A DNA stretch of 64,000 nt, from NCBI GenBank assembly GCA_015067725.1, contig SVLX01000001.1:1-64000 (forward strand), in the 5' to 3' direction. Position 1 is the stretch's first letter. Every line of letters starts with the position of its first letter. Below the pieces are notes generated by a model, which did not search any database, was not told the DNA's origin, and saw only the letters and a list, made by a program, of their open reading frames with translations. Positions 52,974-62,407 of this stretch are shown here, one piece after another. The translations under genes were made by a program, and so were the position numbers. The DNA comes from Oscillospiraceae bacterium (GTDB taxonomy: Bacteria; Bacillota; Clostridia; Oscillospirales; Oscillospiraceae).

Positions 52974-53500
52974 CTATGCTGTCTTTGGAATAATCAAGTG
53001 ATTTCCCAACCGACCGGTTTGGATTTTATGATGCAGTTTCATTATGTTGTAGGCCATGCTAACCAGATTCCATTCCGCAGTAACATTTGCTTTGCTCTGT
53101 AGCATGAATCGTCTGAAATTCATGTCCTCTTTGACAACTGCAAATACGCCCTCAGCCTGAATTGAGCGATTGATCCGGAGCAGAATTTTTTCCTCTGTGG
53201 AAGTCTTCTCCTTCATGGTCTGGTGTTGCTTTGCGAAATACTGCGATACGTTCAGCCGCCTTACTCTGTCCTCCAGCAAGATTTTGTCCGGTTTCTTTTG
53301 GCGGATACACCTTCCCTTATCCGGACATCCTTTGCAGTCAGAGCATCCGTATATCGTTACTTCCTGCACGTAACCTGTTTCAGATTTTCTGCTCTATCTT
53401 TGTTCCGCCAATGAATACCGCAGATTCCTCAAAGGATATTTCTCCATGCTCCACCAACGACTGTACCATTTGGTTTAATAAATCTTCTATGCATTAGTCA
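52974..53500 (-). pseudogene. IS1182-family transposase remnant
   Basis: The intact tail (131 residues from 53369) carries the IS1182-type ending: CSDCKGCPDKGRCI, then RSIQAEGVFAVVKEDMNFRRFMLQSKANVTAEWNLVSMAYNIMKL. Upstream, at about 53385-53500 in another frame, is a piece of the same family (LVEHGEISFEESAVFIGGTKIEQK, then a stop). The DDE core and N-terminus are deleted, so it is not active. Confidence 0.85.
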
Positions 53501-53729
53501 TGGAAGAGCGGATATTATATCCTATTTGCAACGCGAATATATCATATGGCAATGCGGTATATCATATCGCATCAGGGATTATCCTCGAAAAGAACAGCAA
53601 ATTGCGGTACAATACCGGCAGAAAAAGCCGTGCAGGACTCTCTGCGGCTTGATTATCGTTAAAACCCACAAAAATCACCCCTGGAAATTGTAAAAACCGG
53701 AGAAAAATGCGTACGCGCCCAAAATAGGA
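53501..53729 (+). other. gene-free A+T-richer stretch between IS remnant and maltodextrin promoter
   Basis: Two related blocks with TATATCATAT lie in tandem at about 53536-53556 and 53558-53577, the second being an imperfect dyad (GCGGTATATCATATCGC). No gene. It may be the worn end of the IS. Confidence 0.4.
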
Positions 53730-53789
53730 TTGAAAAATCTTCCCGTCTGGGTTATACTTTATAGGTAAGTGGAGATGGAAACGTTTCCA
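53730..53789 (+). promoter_or_regulatory. promoter and LacI-type operator of the maltodextrin cluster
   Basis: TTGAAA (53730-53735), 17-bp spacer, TATACT (53753-53758). The perfect 14-bp palindrome TGGAAACGTTTCCA (53776-53789), with the central CG of LacI/CcpA-type operators, lies just downstream of the start of transcription: a repressor position. Confidence 0.85.
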
Positions 53790-53835
53790 ATAATCTTACC
53801 CCTCTGGGGAAACATCTTTTAGGAGGAAAAATTCA

Positions 53836-55134
53836 ATGAAGAAGATCATCGCTCTGTTGCTGGCCTGCCTCATGGTCATGTGCCTGTTTGCCGGCTGCAA
53901 CAACAACACCCCCAGCGCCGAAGGCGGCTCCGTTTACTACCTGAACTTCAAGCCCGAAGCTGAGCAGGCTTGGCTGGATCTGGCTGCCACCTACACCGAG
54001 CAGACCGGTGTTGAGGTCAAGATCGTCACCGCCGCTTCCGGCTCCTACTCCGACACCCTGACCGCTGAGATGGGCAAGGCTGATGCCCCCACCCTGTTCC
54101 AGTGCGGCAACCAGCAGGGTCTCATCGACTGGGATGAGTACTGCCTGGACCTGACCGATACCAAGGTCGTCAAGGAAATGACCACCGACGACTTCAACCT
54201 CTACAATGAGGCTGGCGAGCTGAAGGCCATCGGCTACTGCTATGAGTGCTTCGGCATCATCGTCAACAAGGCTCTGCTGGCTGAAGCCGGCTACAGCATC
54301 GAGGACATCAAGGACTTCGCTTCCCTGAAGGCCATCGCTGAGGACATCCACGCCAACGCTGAGACTCTGGGCTTTGACGCTTTCACCTCCTCCGGTCTGG
54401 ACAGTTCTTCCTCCTGGAGATTCTCCGGTCACCTGGCCAATATGCCTCTGTTCTATGAGTGCCGCGACAATGGTGTCACCGAGCAGCCCGCTGAGCTGAC
54501 CGGCGCTTACCTGGAGAACTTCAAGAATATCTGGGATCTGTACATCAACAACTCCGCCACCGCTCCCGCTGACCTGACCAGCGCCACCGGCGACCAGGCT
54601 CTGGAAGAGTTCGGCAAGGGCAAGGCTGTCTTCTATCAGAACGGCTCCTGGGAATTCGCCAACCTCTGCACCGACGAGACCAAGGGCTATATGCTCAATG
54701 CCGAAGACCTGACCATGATCCCCATCTACTGCGGTGTTGAGGGTGAAGAAGATGCCGGTCTGTGCTCCGGTACCGAGAACTGCTGGGCCGTTAACAGCAA
54801 GGCTTCCAAGGAAGACATTCAGGCTACCCTGGACTTCATGTACTGGGTCGTCACCTCCGACGAGGGCACCCAGATGATGGCCGATAACCTGGGCCCCATC
54901 CCCTTCAAGAGCGCCAAGACCCCCGAGAACTCCTTCTTCGCCGCCGCCAACGAGTATACCACTGCCGGTAACTATGTTGTGACCTGGGCCTTCAACTGGA
55001 CGCCCAACGTGGACGACTGGAGAGCCGGTGTCGTCTCCGCTCTGGCCGCCTACTCCGCCGGTACCGGTGAGTGGACCGCTGTTGAGGAAGCCTTCGTCAA
55101 TGGCTGGGCTTATCAGTATGCCAACCAGGGCTAA
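53836..55134 (+). CDS. maltodextrin-type ABC transporter substrate-binding lipoprotein
   Basis: 432 residues from ATG 53836 (AGGAGG). Signal peptide with lipobox LFAGC, so the mature protein is anchored at Cys20. It has the MalE-type (cluster 1) fold, with GKGKAVFYQNGSWEF and the C-terminal TEWTAVEEAF region. Highly C-ending codons point to strong expression. Sugar identity is inferred from the downstream MalQ and phosphorylase genes. Followed by a hairpin before the permease genes. Confidence 0.92.
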   Translation: MKKIIALLLACLMVMCLFAGCNNNTPSAEGGSVYYLNFKPEAEQAWLDLAATYTEQTGVEVKIVTAASGSYSDTLTAEMGKADAPTLFQCGNQQGLIDWDEYCLDLTDTKVVKEMTTDDFNLYNEAGELKAIGYCYECFGIIVNKALLAEAGYSIEDIKDFASLKAIAEDIHANAETLGFDAFTSSGLDSSSSWRFSGHLANMPLFYECRDNGVTEQPAELTGAYLENFKNIWDLYINNSATAPADLTSATGDQALEEFGKGKAVFYQNGSWEFANLCTDETKGYMLNAEDLTMIPIYCGVEGEEDAGLCSGTENCWAVNSKASKEDIQATLDFMYWVVTSDEGTQMMADNLGPIPFKSAKTPENSFFAAANEYTTAGNYVVTWAFNWTPNVDDWRAGVVSALAAYSAGTGEWTAVEEAFVNGWAYQYANQG

Positions 55135-55168
55135 TACTCCCTAAAACCGAATCACCTGCTTTAAGCCT

Positions 55169-55199
55169 CCGGGGTGGGCCAATGCCCGCCCCGGTTTTT
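55169..55199 (+). terminator. intercistronic hairpin after the binding-protein gene
   Basis: Stem CCGGGGTGGGC/GCCCGCCCCGG and TTTTTG. It probably lowers permease transcription relative to the binding protein, since no separate promoter is evident. Confidence 0.75.
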
Positions 55200-55302
55200 G
55201 TTCACGCTACAGGGCATATGGCTTCCCCCCGAAGTCGCTTCTCCCCCTTTCCGGGAGCAAGCCCTATGCCCTGCAAATCCATTTGAAAGAGAGGGATGCC
55301 CC

Positions 55303-56301
55303 TTGGCAAAAAAGAGAAAGTCCAGCGACAGTTCCACCGTCAACAGTAACCTCGTCCGCAGACCCATCCGGAAGTGGTTCCCACTGTTCGTCCTGCCGAC
55401 CCTCGCCTGCTTCTTTGTCGGCTTCATCTGGCCCTTCCTGGAAGGCATTTACCTGTCCTTCTGCAAATTCAACCTGGCAAAAGATGCCCACTGGGTGGGG
55501 ATAAGCAACTATCAGAAGATTTTTGAGAGCCTGAAAGCACTGGATTATGCCCAGATTTGGGAAGAAAGCGGCCTGTGGGGTACCATCACCGCCACCGTCC
55601 GGGGCAATGACTTCACCAACGCTTTCGTCAATACTACCCTCTTTGCCATCGTCTCGATCGTCCTCATCAATGTCATCGCTTTTGCCATCGCCTATGCCCT
55701 GACCCGGAAGTTTGCCGGTGCCAATATCTTCCGCACCGTCTTCTTCATGCCCAACCTCATCGGCGGTCTGGTGCTGGGTTATATCTGGAGCATGATTTTT
55801 GAGGGCATCCTCAAGTCCGCCGGGATGCAGTCTCTGGTGCTCAATTCCACTTATGGCTTCTGGGCGCTGGTGATTCTGGTGGCATGGCAACAGATTGGCT
55901 ATATGATGATCATCTATATTGCCGGTCTGCAGGCTGTCCCCGAGGATATGCTGGAGGCCGCCCGGATTGACGGCGCAAATGGCTGGCAGACCCTCTTTAA
56001 GGTCATTATCCCCAATGTGATGCCCTCCATCACCATTTGTATGTTCCTGACCCTGACCAACTCCTTCAAACTCTTCGACCAGAATATGGCCCTGACCGGT
56101 GGCGCACCCACGGTCACTCTGGCCACAGGTCAGTCCATGGGCACCACGGAGCTTCTGGCCCTGAATATCAAGTCCACCTATGAGCGCAATGCCAATTTCC
56201 ATGGTGTTGCCCAGGCTAAGGCTGTCATCTTCTTTATTCTGGTGGCCGTCCTTGCTCTGGCTCAGCTCTCCGCCACCCGGAAGAAGGAGGTACAGCAGTA
56301 A
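55303..56301 (+). CDS. maltodextrin ABC transporter permease (MalF-like)
   Basis: 332 residues from TTG 55303, with GAGGG seven bases upstream; no ATG is better placed. Six spans, and the EAA loop EAARIDGANGWQTLFKVIIPNV that docks the ATPase. No ATPase gene is in this cluster, as in Gram-positives that share one MsmX-type ATPase. Confidence 0.92.
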   Translation: MAKKRKSSDSSTVNSNLVRRPIRKWFPLFVLPTLACFFVGFIWPFLEGIYLSFCKFNLAKDAHWVGISNYQKIFESLKALDYAQIWEESGLWGTITATVRGNDFTNAFVNTTLFAIVSIVLINVIAFAIAYALTRKFAGANIFRTVFFMPNLIGGLVLGYIWSMIFEGILKSAGMQSLVLNSTYGFWALVILVAWQQIGYMMIIYIAGLQAVPEDMLEAARIDGANGWQTLFKVIIPNVMPSITICMFLTLTNSFKLFDQNMALTGGAPTVTLATGQSMGTTELLALNIKSTYERNANFHGVAQAKAVIFFILVAVLALAQLSATRKKEVQQ

Positions 56302-57170
56302 TGAAGAAGTCCCTCAACCTGTCCGCCCCCCGGAAGTATTCCCCCTGGAGCATGGTGCTGACCATTTTCTTCGTGGTCTTCAGTATTGCTTGGCTGTACC
56401 CTGTGGTGCTGGTGCTCATTAACTCTTTCCGGACCAATGGCGCAATCAATACCGATGTCTTCGGTATGCCCACCGCCGAGACCTTCATGGGGCTTAAGAA
56501 CTACATCAACGGCGCAACCGTTGGTAACTATCCCTTCCTGTCTGCGGTGCTCTATAGTGTCATCATTACGGTGCTGTCCACCTTCCTGATTCTCCTGTTC
56601 ACCGCCATGACCGCATGGTATATTGCCCGGGTGGACTCTCCCTTTGCCCGGTTCTTCTATATGCTGTGTGTATTCTCCATGATTGTCCCCTTCCAGATGG
56701 TCATGTATCCTCTGGTCAGCATCACCGATACCACCCGCCTCAATACCCCCTGGACCATTCCCGTGGTCTATCTGGGCTTCGGCGCAGGTCTGGCCATCTT
56801 CATGTTCGTCGGTTTCATCAAGGGTCTGCCGCTGGAGGTGGAGGAAGCAGCCGCCATTGACGGCTGCGGTCCCGTGCGCACCTATTTCAGTGTGGTTCTG
56901 CCCATGCTGAAGCCCACCATGATTTCCGTGGGCATTCTGGAGCTGATGTGGGTCTGGAATGACTATCTGCTGCCCTATCTGGTTCTGGACCGGACCTCTT
57001 ATGCAACAATCCCCATCTATATCCAGATGCTCCAGGGCGACCGGGGTCATGTGGATTTGGGCGCAACCATGGCCATTATTCTCCTGGCCATTCTCCCTGT
57101 GATCATTGCCTATATGTTCTGTCAGAAGTACATCATCAAGGGCGTGGCTGCCGGCGCGGTCAAGGGCTGA
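56301..57170 (+). CDS. maltodextrin ABC transporter permease (MalG-like)
   Basis: 289 residues from ATG 56301, overlapping the previous stop by one base. Six spans and the EAA loop EEAAAIDGCGPVRTYFSVVLPML. With the MalF-like subunit it forms the membrane channel. Confidence 0.93.
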   Translation: MKKSLNLSAPRKYSPWSMVLTIFFVVFSIAWLYPVVLVLINSFRTNGAINTDVFGMPTAETFMGLKNYINGATVGNYPFLSAVLYSVIITVLSTFLILLFTAMTAWYIARVDSPFARFFYMLCVFSMIVPFQMVMYPLVSITDTTRLNTPWTIPVVYLGFGAGLAIFMFVGFIKGLPLEVEEAAAIDGCGPVRTYFSVVLPMLKPTMISVGILELMWVWNDYLLPYLVLDRTSYATIPIYIQMLQGDRGHVDLGATMAIILLAILPVIIAYMFCQKYIIKGVAAGAVKG

Positions 57171-57185
57171 TGGTGTATCCCCGTG

Positions 57186-57230
57186 CCCGGTGGGAAGTAC
57201 CCGCAAGGACTTCCCGCCGGGAATCTTTTC
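57186..57230 (+). terminator. terminator after the permease genes
   Basis: 13-bp stem with one mismatch (57186-57198 with 57209-57221), then AATCTTTTCC. Confidence 0.75.
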
Positions 57231-57319
57231 CCTAAGCCCAGCCCGTACCGAAAAAACGCACAAAATGGCGGCGTTTTCCCGGTTTTATTGGGCTATAATG
57301 GAGAAATCCAACAATAATC

Positions 57320-57348
57320 TTGACATTTAACCCAAAATCGTATACCCT
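57320..57348 (+). promoter_or_regulatory. promoter of the LacI/malQ/glgP operon
   Basis: TTGACA (57320-57325), 17-bp spacer, TACCCT (57343-57348); the -10 is weak. A TATAAT at 57293 without a -35 may be a second start. Confidence 0.45.
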
Positions 57349-57402
57349 GAATACTGGCGCAGCCTCTTTAATGGCCCGCGCAACAGTGAGGAGGGACTTG
57401 TT

Positions 57403-58422
57403 TTGACCATCAAGGACCTGGCCGCACAGACCGGGTACTCCGTGGGGACCATCTCCCGGGTACTCAATGACCGGCCCAATGTCAGCAGCAAAGCCAGAGA
57501 AGCCATTCTGGCTGCTGTAGAAGCCTCCGGGTTTCAACTGAACATCAACGCCAAACAGTTAAAGCAACAGCAGACCGATACCATTCTGGTGCTGGTCAAG
57601 GGCAGCGGCAATGAGCTGTTCGGCTCCCTGCTGGAAACCATTCAGCGCCGAATCATGGCCACCCGCTACCCATTGGTGGTGGACTACATGGACGAAGACC
57701 GCAACGAGGTACAGCGGGCACTGCAACTCTTCCGGGAGAAGAAGCCCAGAGGAATCCTGTTTCTGGGTGGCAACAAAGACAACTTCACCCATGGCTTCAG
57801 CCAAATCACCGTCCCATGCGTCATGGTCACCAGTGATGCCTCCGGTCTGCCCCATTCCAATCTCTCCAGTGTGGTCTCCGATGACCGGCTCGGTGCGAAT
57901 CTGGCTATCCGACATCTGCTGGATTTAGGTCACCGCCACATTGGCGTCATTGGCGGTTCGCAGGCAACTTCCGACACCAGCCGCCTGCGTTATCTGGGCT
58001 GTCTGGATGCTTTTCGGGACAGTGGTCTACATTTTGACGAGGCCGCAGACTACCGCTGGGGCAGATTCTCCTACGCCGACGGCTACCAGGCGGCAGCGGA
58101 ACTTTTGCGCCAGCCAAACCCTCCAACTGCCATCTTCGCCATGGCAGATGTGATGGCCATTGGCGCAATCCGGGCCATTCGGGATGCCGGACTCCGGGTG
58201 CCAGAGGATGTTTCCGTGGTGGGTTATGACGGACTTGTTCTGGGGGAATACTTTGTCCCCAAGCTGGCCACCATTTGCCAGAACGTGGAACTTCTGGCAG
58301 ACCGTTCCGTTGACCTGCTTTTATCCCAAGTTGATCATTCCGGTGCGCCTCAGCATGAGACTGTACCGGTCACCATACGCGCTGCGGAAAGCGCACAGCC
58401 CCCAACAGTAAGGAGTGAATGA
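57403..58422 (+). CDS. LacI-family transcriptional regulator
   Basis: 339 residues from TTG 57403 (GGAGGG upstream). N-terminal [46 protein letters not shown], hinge helix, then the sugar-binding domain (about 60-330) with [29 protein letters not shown]. It is the obvious owner of the operator at 53776 and probably responds to maltodextrin. It is followed 2 bp later by malQ. Confidence 0.94.
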   Translation: MTIKDLAAQTGYSVGTISRVLNDRPNVSSKAREAILAAVEASGFQLNINAKQLKQQQTDTILVLVKGSGNELFGSLLETIQRRIMATRYPLVVDYMDEDRNEVQRALQLFREKKPRGILFLGGNKDNFTHGFSQITVPCVMVTSDASGLPHSNLSSVVSDDRLGANLAIRHLLDLGHRHIGVIGGSQATSDTSRLRYLGCLDAFRDSGLHFDEAADYRWGRFSYADGYQAAAELLRQPNPPTAIFAMADVMAIGAIRAIRDAGLRVPEDVSVVGYDGLVLGEYFVPKLATICQNVELLADRSVDLLLSQVDHSGAPQHETVPVTIRAAESAQPPTVRSE

Positions 58423-58424
58423 TT

Positions 58425-59903
58425 ATGCGCGCAAGCGGTATTCTGATGCACATTTCTTCCCTGCCCAGCCCTTATGGTATTGGAACCATGGGCAAGCAGG
58501 CTTATGCTTTCGTAGACTTTTTGAAGCAGTCCGGCCAGAAATACTGGCAGGTTCTGCCCTTAAACCCCACCGGTTATGGCGACTCCCCCTATCAGTCCTT
58601 CTCCACCTTTGCCGGAAACCACTATCTGATTGATCTGGATTTGCTGGTGGAAGAGGCCCTCCTGCGGAAAGAGGAGATTGACTCCCTCCCCTGGGGCGAG
58701 GAAACCGACCGGGTGGATTTCGGCGCCATGTTCCAGCACCGAACAAAAGTTCTGTATCAGGCTTATGAACGTTTCCTGGGTATGCCCAACAAAGCTTTCC
58801 AGCAGTTCATTCAGCAGAATCAGGACTGGTTGCCGGACTACGGCCTGTATATGGCCCTGAAAGATCACTTCCCCGGCACAAGCTGGCAGAATTGGCCCGA
58901 TGGCCTGCGCCTGCGTCAGGCTGAGACTATGCAGGAATACCGGGAGAAACTGAAGTATAAGATTGTCTTCCAGTATTTCCTGCAGTTTAAGTTCCGCCAG
59001 CAGTGGGACCGTCTCCGTGCCTATGCCAACGGTGCGGGAATCCGAATCATTGGCGATGTGCCCATTTATGTCCCGCTGGATTCTGCCGATGTCTGGGCCA
59101 ACCATTCTTTGTTCCAGTTGGATGAACACCGCCGCCCGGAGATGGTGGCCGGTGTCCCCCCCGATGCCTTCACCGCCGACGGTCAGCTCTGGGGGAACCC
59201 CCTGTACAACTGGCAGCGTCTGGAGGAGACAGACTATGACTGGTGGCTCCGCCGTCTGGGTGCCGCCGCAAAGATGTATGACGTCATCCGCTTTGACCAC
59301 TTCCGGGGCTTTGAAAGCTACTGGGCAGTAAAAGCCGGTGAGCCCACCGCCAGAGACGGTCAGTGGGTCAAAGGTCCCGGGATGGCCTTTATCGGCGCAG
59401 TCAAGGCCCGTTTCCCCGAAATGGCCTTCATCGCCGAAGATTTGGGCTACCTGACCGATGAAGTGCGCCAGCTTCTGGCCGAATCCGGCTATCCCGGCAT
59501 GAAGGTGCTGGAGTTTGCCTTTGACAGCCGTGAGCCCAGCAACTATCTGCCCCACTGCTATACTCCCCACTCCGTCTGCTACACCGGCACCCATGACAAC
59601 CAGACCCTGCGCCAGTGGTTTGATGAGGCCGGGGAAGACGTGGTCGCCTATGCCAAAGAGTACATGGGCCTGAGTGACGAGGAGGGCTATATCTGGGGCA
59701 CAATCCGCTGTGGCATGGCTTCTGTCTCTCAGCTCTTTGTGGCACAGATGCAGGACTATCTGGAACTGGGCGCACGGGGCAGAATGAATGCCCCCGGCTC
59801 TCTGGCCGGCGGAAACTGGACCTGGCGGGCAGAACACGGCGTATTTACCGAAGAACTGGCCCGGAAGATTTACGCCATGACCCGGTGCTTTGACCGACTG
59901 TAA
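58425..59903 (+). CDS. malQ: 4-alpha-glucanotransferase (amylomaltase, GH77)
   Basis: 492 residues from ATG 58425, nine bases after AAGGAG; ATG 58419 is too close. GH77 landmarks: RASGILMHISSLPSPYGIGT, VIRFDHFRGFESYWAV (nucleophile Asp in FDHFRG), FIAEDLGYLT (acid/base Glu) and YTGTHDNQTLRQWF (transition-state Asp). It transfers glucan chains between maltodextrins, supplying longer substrate for the phosphorylase. Confidence 0.97.
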   Translation: MRASGILMHISSLPSPYGIGTMGKQAYAFVDFLKQSGQKYWQVLPLNPTGYGDSPYQSFSTFAGNHYLIDLDLLVEEALLRKEEIDSLPWGEETDRVDFGAMFQHRTKVLYQAYERFLGMPNKAFQQFIQQNQDWLPDYGLYMALKDHFPGTSWQNWPDGLRLRQAETMQEYREKLKYKIVFQYFLQFKFRQQWDRLRAYANGAGIRIIGDVPIYVPLDSADVWANHSLFQLDEHRRPEMVAGVPPDAFTADGQLWGNPLYNWQRLEETDYDWWLRRLGAAAKMYDVIRFDHFRGFESYWAVKAGEPTARDGQWVKGPGMAFIGAVKARFPEMAFIAEDLGYLTDEVRQLLAESGYPGMKVLEFAFDSREPSNYLPHCYTPHSVCYTGTHDNQTLRQWFDEAGEDVVAYAKEYMGLSDEEGYIWGTIRCGMASVSQLFVAQMQDYLELGARGRMNAPGSLAGGNWTWRAEHGVFTEELARKIYAMTRCFDRL

Positions 59904-59962
59904 CGCAACAATCCCGGACGGAATCCGTCCGTTACCCTTTCAAGCGAGGAGAATCATTTTCT

Positions 59963-62296
59963 ATGCATATCAACTGTCAACACATCCTGCAAATTACCGA
60001 AGCTCAGCTCCGCTATGAGCATGACGTGACCCTTCGTGAGGCCAGCCCGCAGGCCCTCCACGAGGCACTGTCCAAGGCCGTGATGATGTCCATCAGCGAG
60101 GCTTGGGGCGAGAGCAAGCGCAACCGTATGCACCGCCGCAAGGCCTGCTACTTCTCTGCCGAGTACCTGATTGGTCGTCTGGTCTACAGTAACCTCTATA
60201 ATTTGGGCATTCTCGATGAGCTGAAGCAGACTTTCCTGGCCGCCGGTGCTGACCTGTCCTGTCTGGAGGAGATTGAGGACGCCGCTCTGGGCAATGGTGG
60301 CCTGGGTCGTCTGGCTGCCTGTTTCCTGGACTCCGCCGCCTCCTGCAACCTGCCGCTATCCGGTTATGGTTTGCGGTATCGGTTCGGCCTGTTCAAGCAG
60401 CGGTTCGATGAAAATGGCAACCAGAAGGAGGCTGCCGACGACTGGAGCAAGTATGGCGATCCCTGGTCCTACCGCCGGTATAACCACACCGTAAAAATCC
60501 AGTTCCCTGACCACACCGTTCTGGCTGTGCCCTATGACGTCCCCATCATTGGTTATGGCACCAAGAATATCGGCACGCTCCGTCTGTGGCAGTGCGAGGC
60601 CGAGGAAGAGCTGGACTTTGATGCCTTCAACGCCCAGGACTACCAGAGAGCGCTGGCCGCCAAGAACGAGGCCGAAGACATCACCCGTGTCCTGTACCCC
60701 AATGACTCCACCTGGGAAGGTAAGCGGCTGAGAGTGAAGCAGCAGTATGTGCTGTCCTCCGCCTCTTTGCAGGATATCCTCCGGGTCTACAAGGTGAACC
60801 ACGGCACAGACATGAGCCGCTTTGCCGACTTTGTGGCCATTCAGCTCAATGACACCCACCCCGCCATGTCCATCCCCGAGCTGATTCGTCTGCTGATGGC
60901 TGAGGGCATGACCTTTGAGCAGGGCTTTGACATTGCCCAGCGCACCTTCTCTTACACCAATCATACCATCATGACCGAGGCACTGGAGAAATGGAACATG
61001 GATTTGCTCCGCTCCGTGGTGCCGGAAATCTGCGACATCATCACCCGCATTGACAACAAGCTCAAGAGCGAGCATCCCGGTCTGTATATCCTGAAGGACA
61101 ATACTGCCCACATGGCTTATATGTCCGTATATGTGGCCAGCTATGTCAATGGTGTGGCGGAGATTCACTCCCAGATTCTGAAAGATGACCTGTTCCACCA
61201 GTGGTACCAGGTTTTCCCCGAGCGATTCCAGAACAAGACCAACGGCATTACCCCCCGTCGTTGGCTGGGTCTGTGCAACCCCGAACTGACCCGGATGATC
61301 AAATATCGGGTAGGTGGTGACTTCCTGACCCATCTGGAGAAGCTGGAGCTGTTGAAGTCCCAGATCGATGACGATATGGTGCGCCAGTTCAATGCCATCA
61401 AGCACAGCAAGAAGGTGGCTCTGGCCGCCGTCATTGAGCGGTGTGAGGGCATCTCCATCAACCCCGACTTCATCTTTGATGTTCAGGTCAAGCGTCTCCA
61501 TGAATACAAGCGGCAGCTCATGAATGCCCTGTCTGTAGTGGACATCTACTTCCGGATTAAGGATGGTCAGCTCCCCGACTTCCATCCCACAGTCTTCATC
61601 TTCGGCGCAAAGTCCGCCCCCGGCTATGACCGGGCCAAGACCATCATCCGCTACATCAACCGCATTGCCCGAATGATCAACAACGATGCCAGCGTCCGGG
61701 ATAAGCTGAAGGTGGTCTTCGTGCAGAACTACAACTGCTCCTATGCCGAGCATATCATCCCCGCCGCCGACATCTCCGAGCAGATTTCCCCCGCCGGCAC
61801 AGAGGCCTCCGGCACAGGCAACATGAAGCTGATGCTCAATGGTGCCGTGACTCTGGGCACCATGGACGGCGCAAACGTGGAAATCGTCCGGGAGGCTGGG
61901 CTGGAGAACAACTATATCTTCGGCGCCTCCGTTCCCGAGTTGGCATCCATCCGGGATACCTACTGGGCCCGGAACATCTATGATGCAGACCCCTTCCTCC
62001 GCAGAGCCATCAACACGCTGGTGGACGGCACTGTCCCCACCGATGACCAGCAAAGAGAACTGTTCTCCTCCCTGCTGGATGGCGCATCCTGGCATCGGCC
62101 TGACCACTATTTCATTCTGAAGGACTATCAGTCCTATCTGGAGACCAAACTGCGGGCCAACCGGGACTATGCCGGCCGGCTCGCCTTCGGTCGCAAGTGC
62201 CTGATGAATGTGGCCTCCGCCGGTAAATTCTCCTCTGACCGGACAATCCGGCAGTATGCCAGCGAGATTTGGCATGTGGAGCCTCAGCAGCCCTGA
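59963..62296 (+). CDS. glycogen/maltodextrin phosphorylase (GT35)
   Basis: 777 residues from ATG 59963, typical of the smaller bacterial phosphorylases. RKACYFSAEYLIGRL, EDAALGNGGLGRLAACFLDS and the PLP-lysine region SGTGNMKLMLNGAVTLGTMDGANVEI are present. It releases glucose-1-phosphate from alpha-1,4 chains. Cotranscribed with malQ (59 bp apart). Confidence 0.97.
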   Translation: MHINCQHILQITEAQLRYEHDVTLREASPQALHEALSKAVMMSISEAWGESKRNRMHRRKACYFSAEYLIGRLVYSNLYNLGILDELKQTFLAAGADLSCLEEIEDAALGNGGLGRLAACFLDSAASCNLPLSGYGLRYRFGLFKQRFDENGNQKEAADDWSKYGDPWSYRRYNHTVKIQFPDHTVLAVPYDVPIIGYGTKNIGTLRLWQCEAEEELDFDAFNAQDYQRALAAKNEAEDITRVLYPNDSTWEGKRLRVKQQYVLSSASLQDILRVYKVNHGTDMSRFADFVAIQLNDTHPAMSIPELIRLLMAEGMTFEQGFDIAQRTFSYTNHTIMTEALEKWNMDLLRSVVPEICDIITRIDNKLKSEHPGLYILKDNTAHMAYMSVYVASYVNGVAEIHSQILKDDLFHQWYQVFPERFQNKTNGITPRRWLGLCNPELTRMIKYRVGGDFLTHLEKLELLKSQIDDDMVRQFNAIKHSKKVALAAVIERCEGISINPDFIFDVQVKRLHEYKRQLMNALSVVDIYFRIKDGQLPDFHPTVFIFGAKSAPGYDRAKTIIRYINRIARMINNDASVRDKLKVVFVQNYNCSYAEHIIPAADISEQISPAGTEASGTGNMKLMLNGAVTLGTMDGANVEIVREAGLENNYIFGASVPELASIRDTYWARNIYDADPFLRRAINTLVDGTVPTDDQQRELFSSLLDGASWHRPDHYFILKDYQSYLETKLRANRDYAGRLAFGRKCLMNVASAGKFSSDRTIRQYASEIWHVEPQQP

Positions 62297-62321
62297 TTTA
62301 ACGCAACAACAAAATCACTTG

Positions 62322-62365
62322 ACCCCTCACGATTGAGCTTCTCTGCCAACCGTGAGGGGTCTTTC
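62322..62365 (+). terminator. terminator of the maltodextrin operon
   Basis: 10-bp stem ACCCCTCACG/CGTGAGGGGT around a 19-base loop, followed by CTTTCC. Confidence 0.75.
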
Positions 62366-62407
62366 CGTTCTGCGTTATCCAGTTTCTCGCAACAAAGGAA
62401 ATGCGCC

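Noticed and set aside
52974..53500. A functional IS element
   Set aside because: The transposase lacks its centre and N-terminus and has an internal stop; the second terminal repeat was not found.
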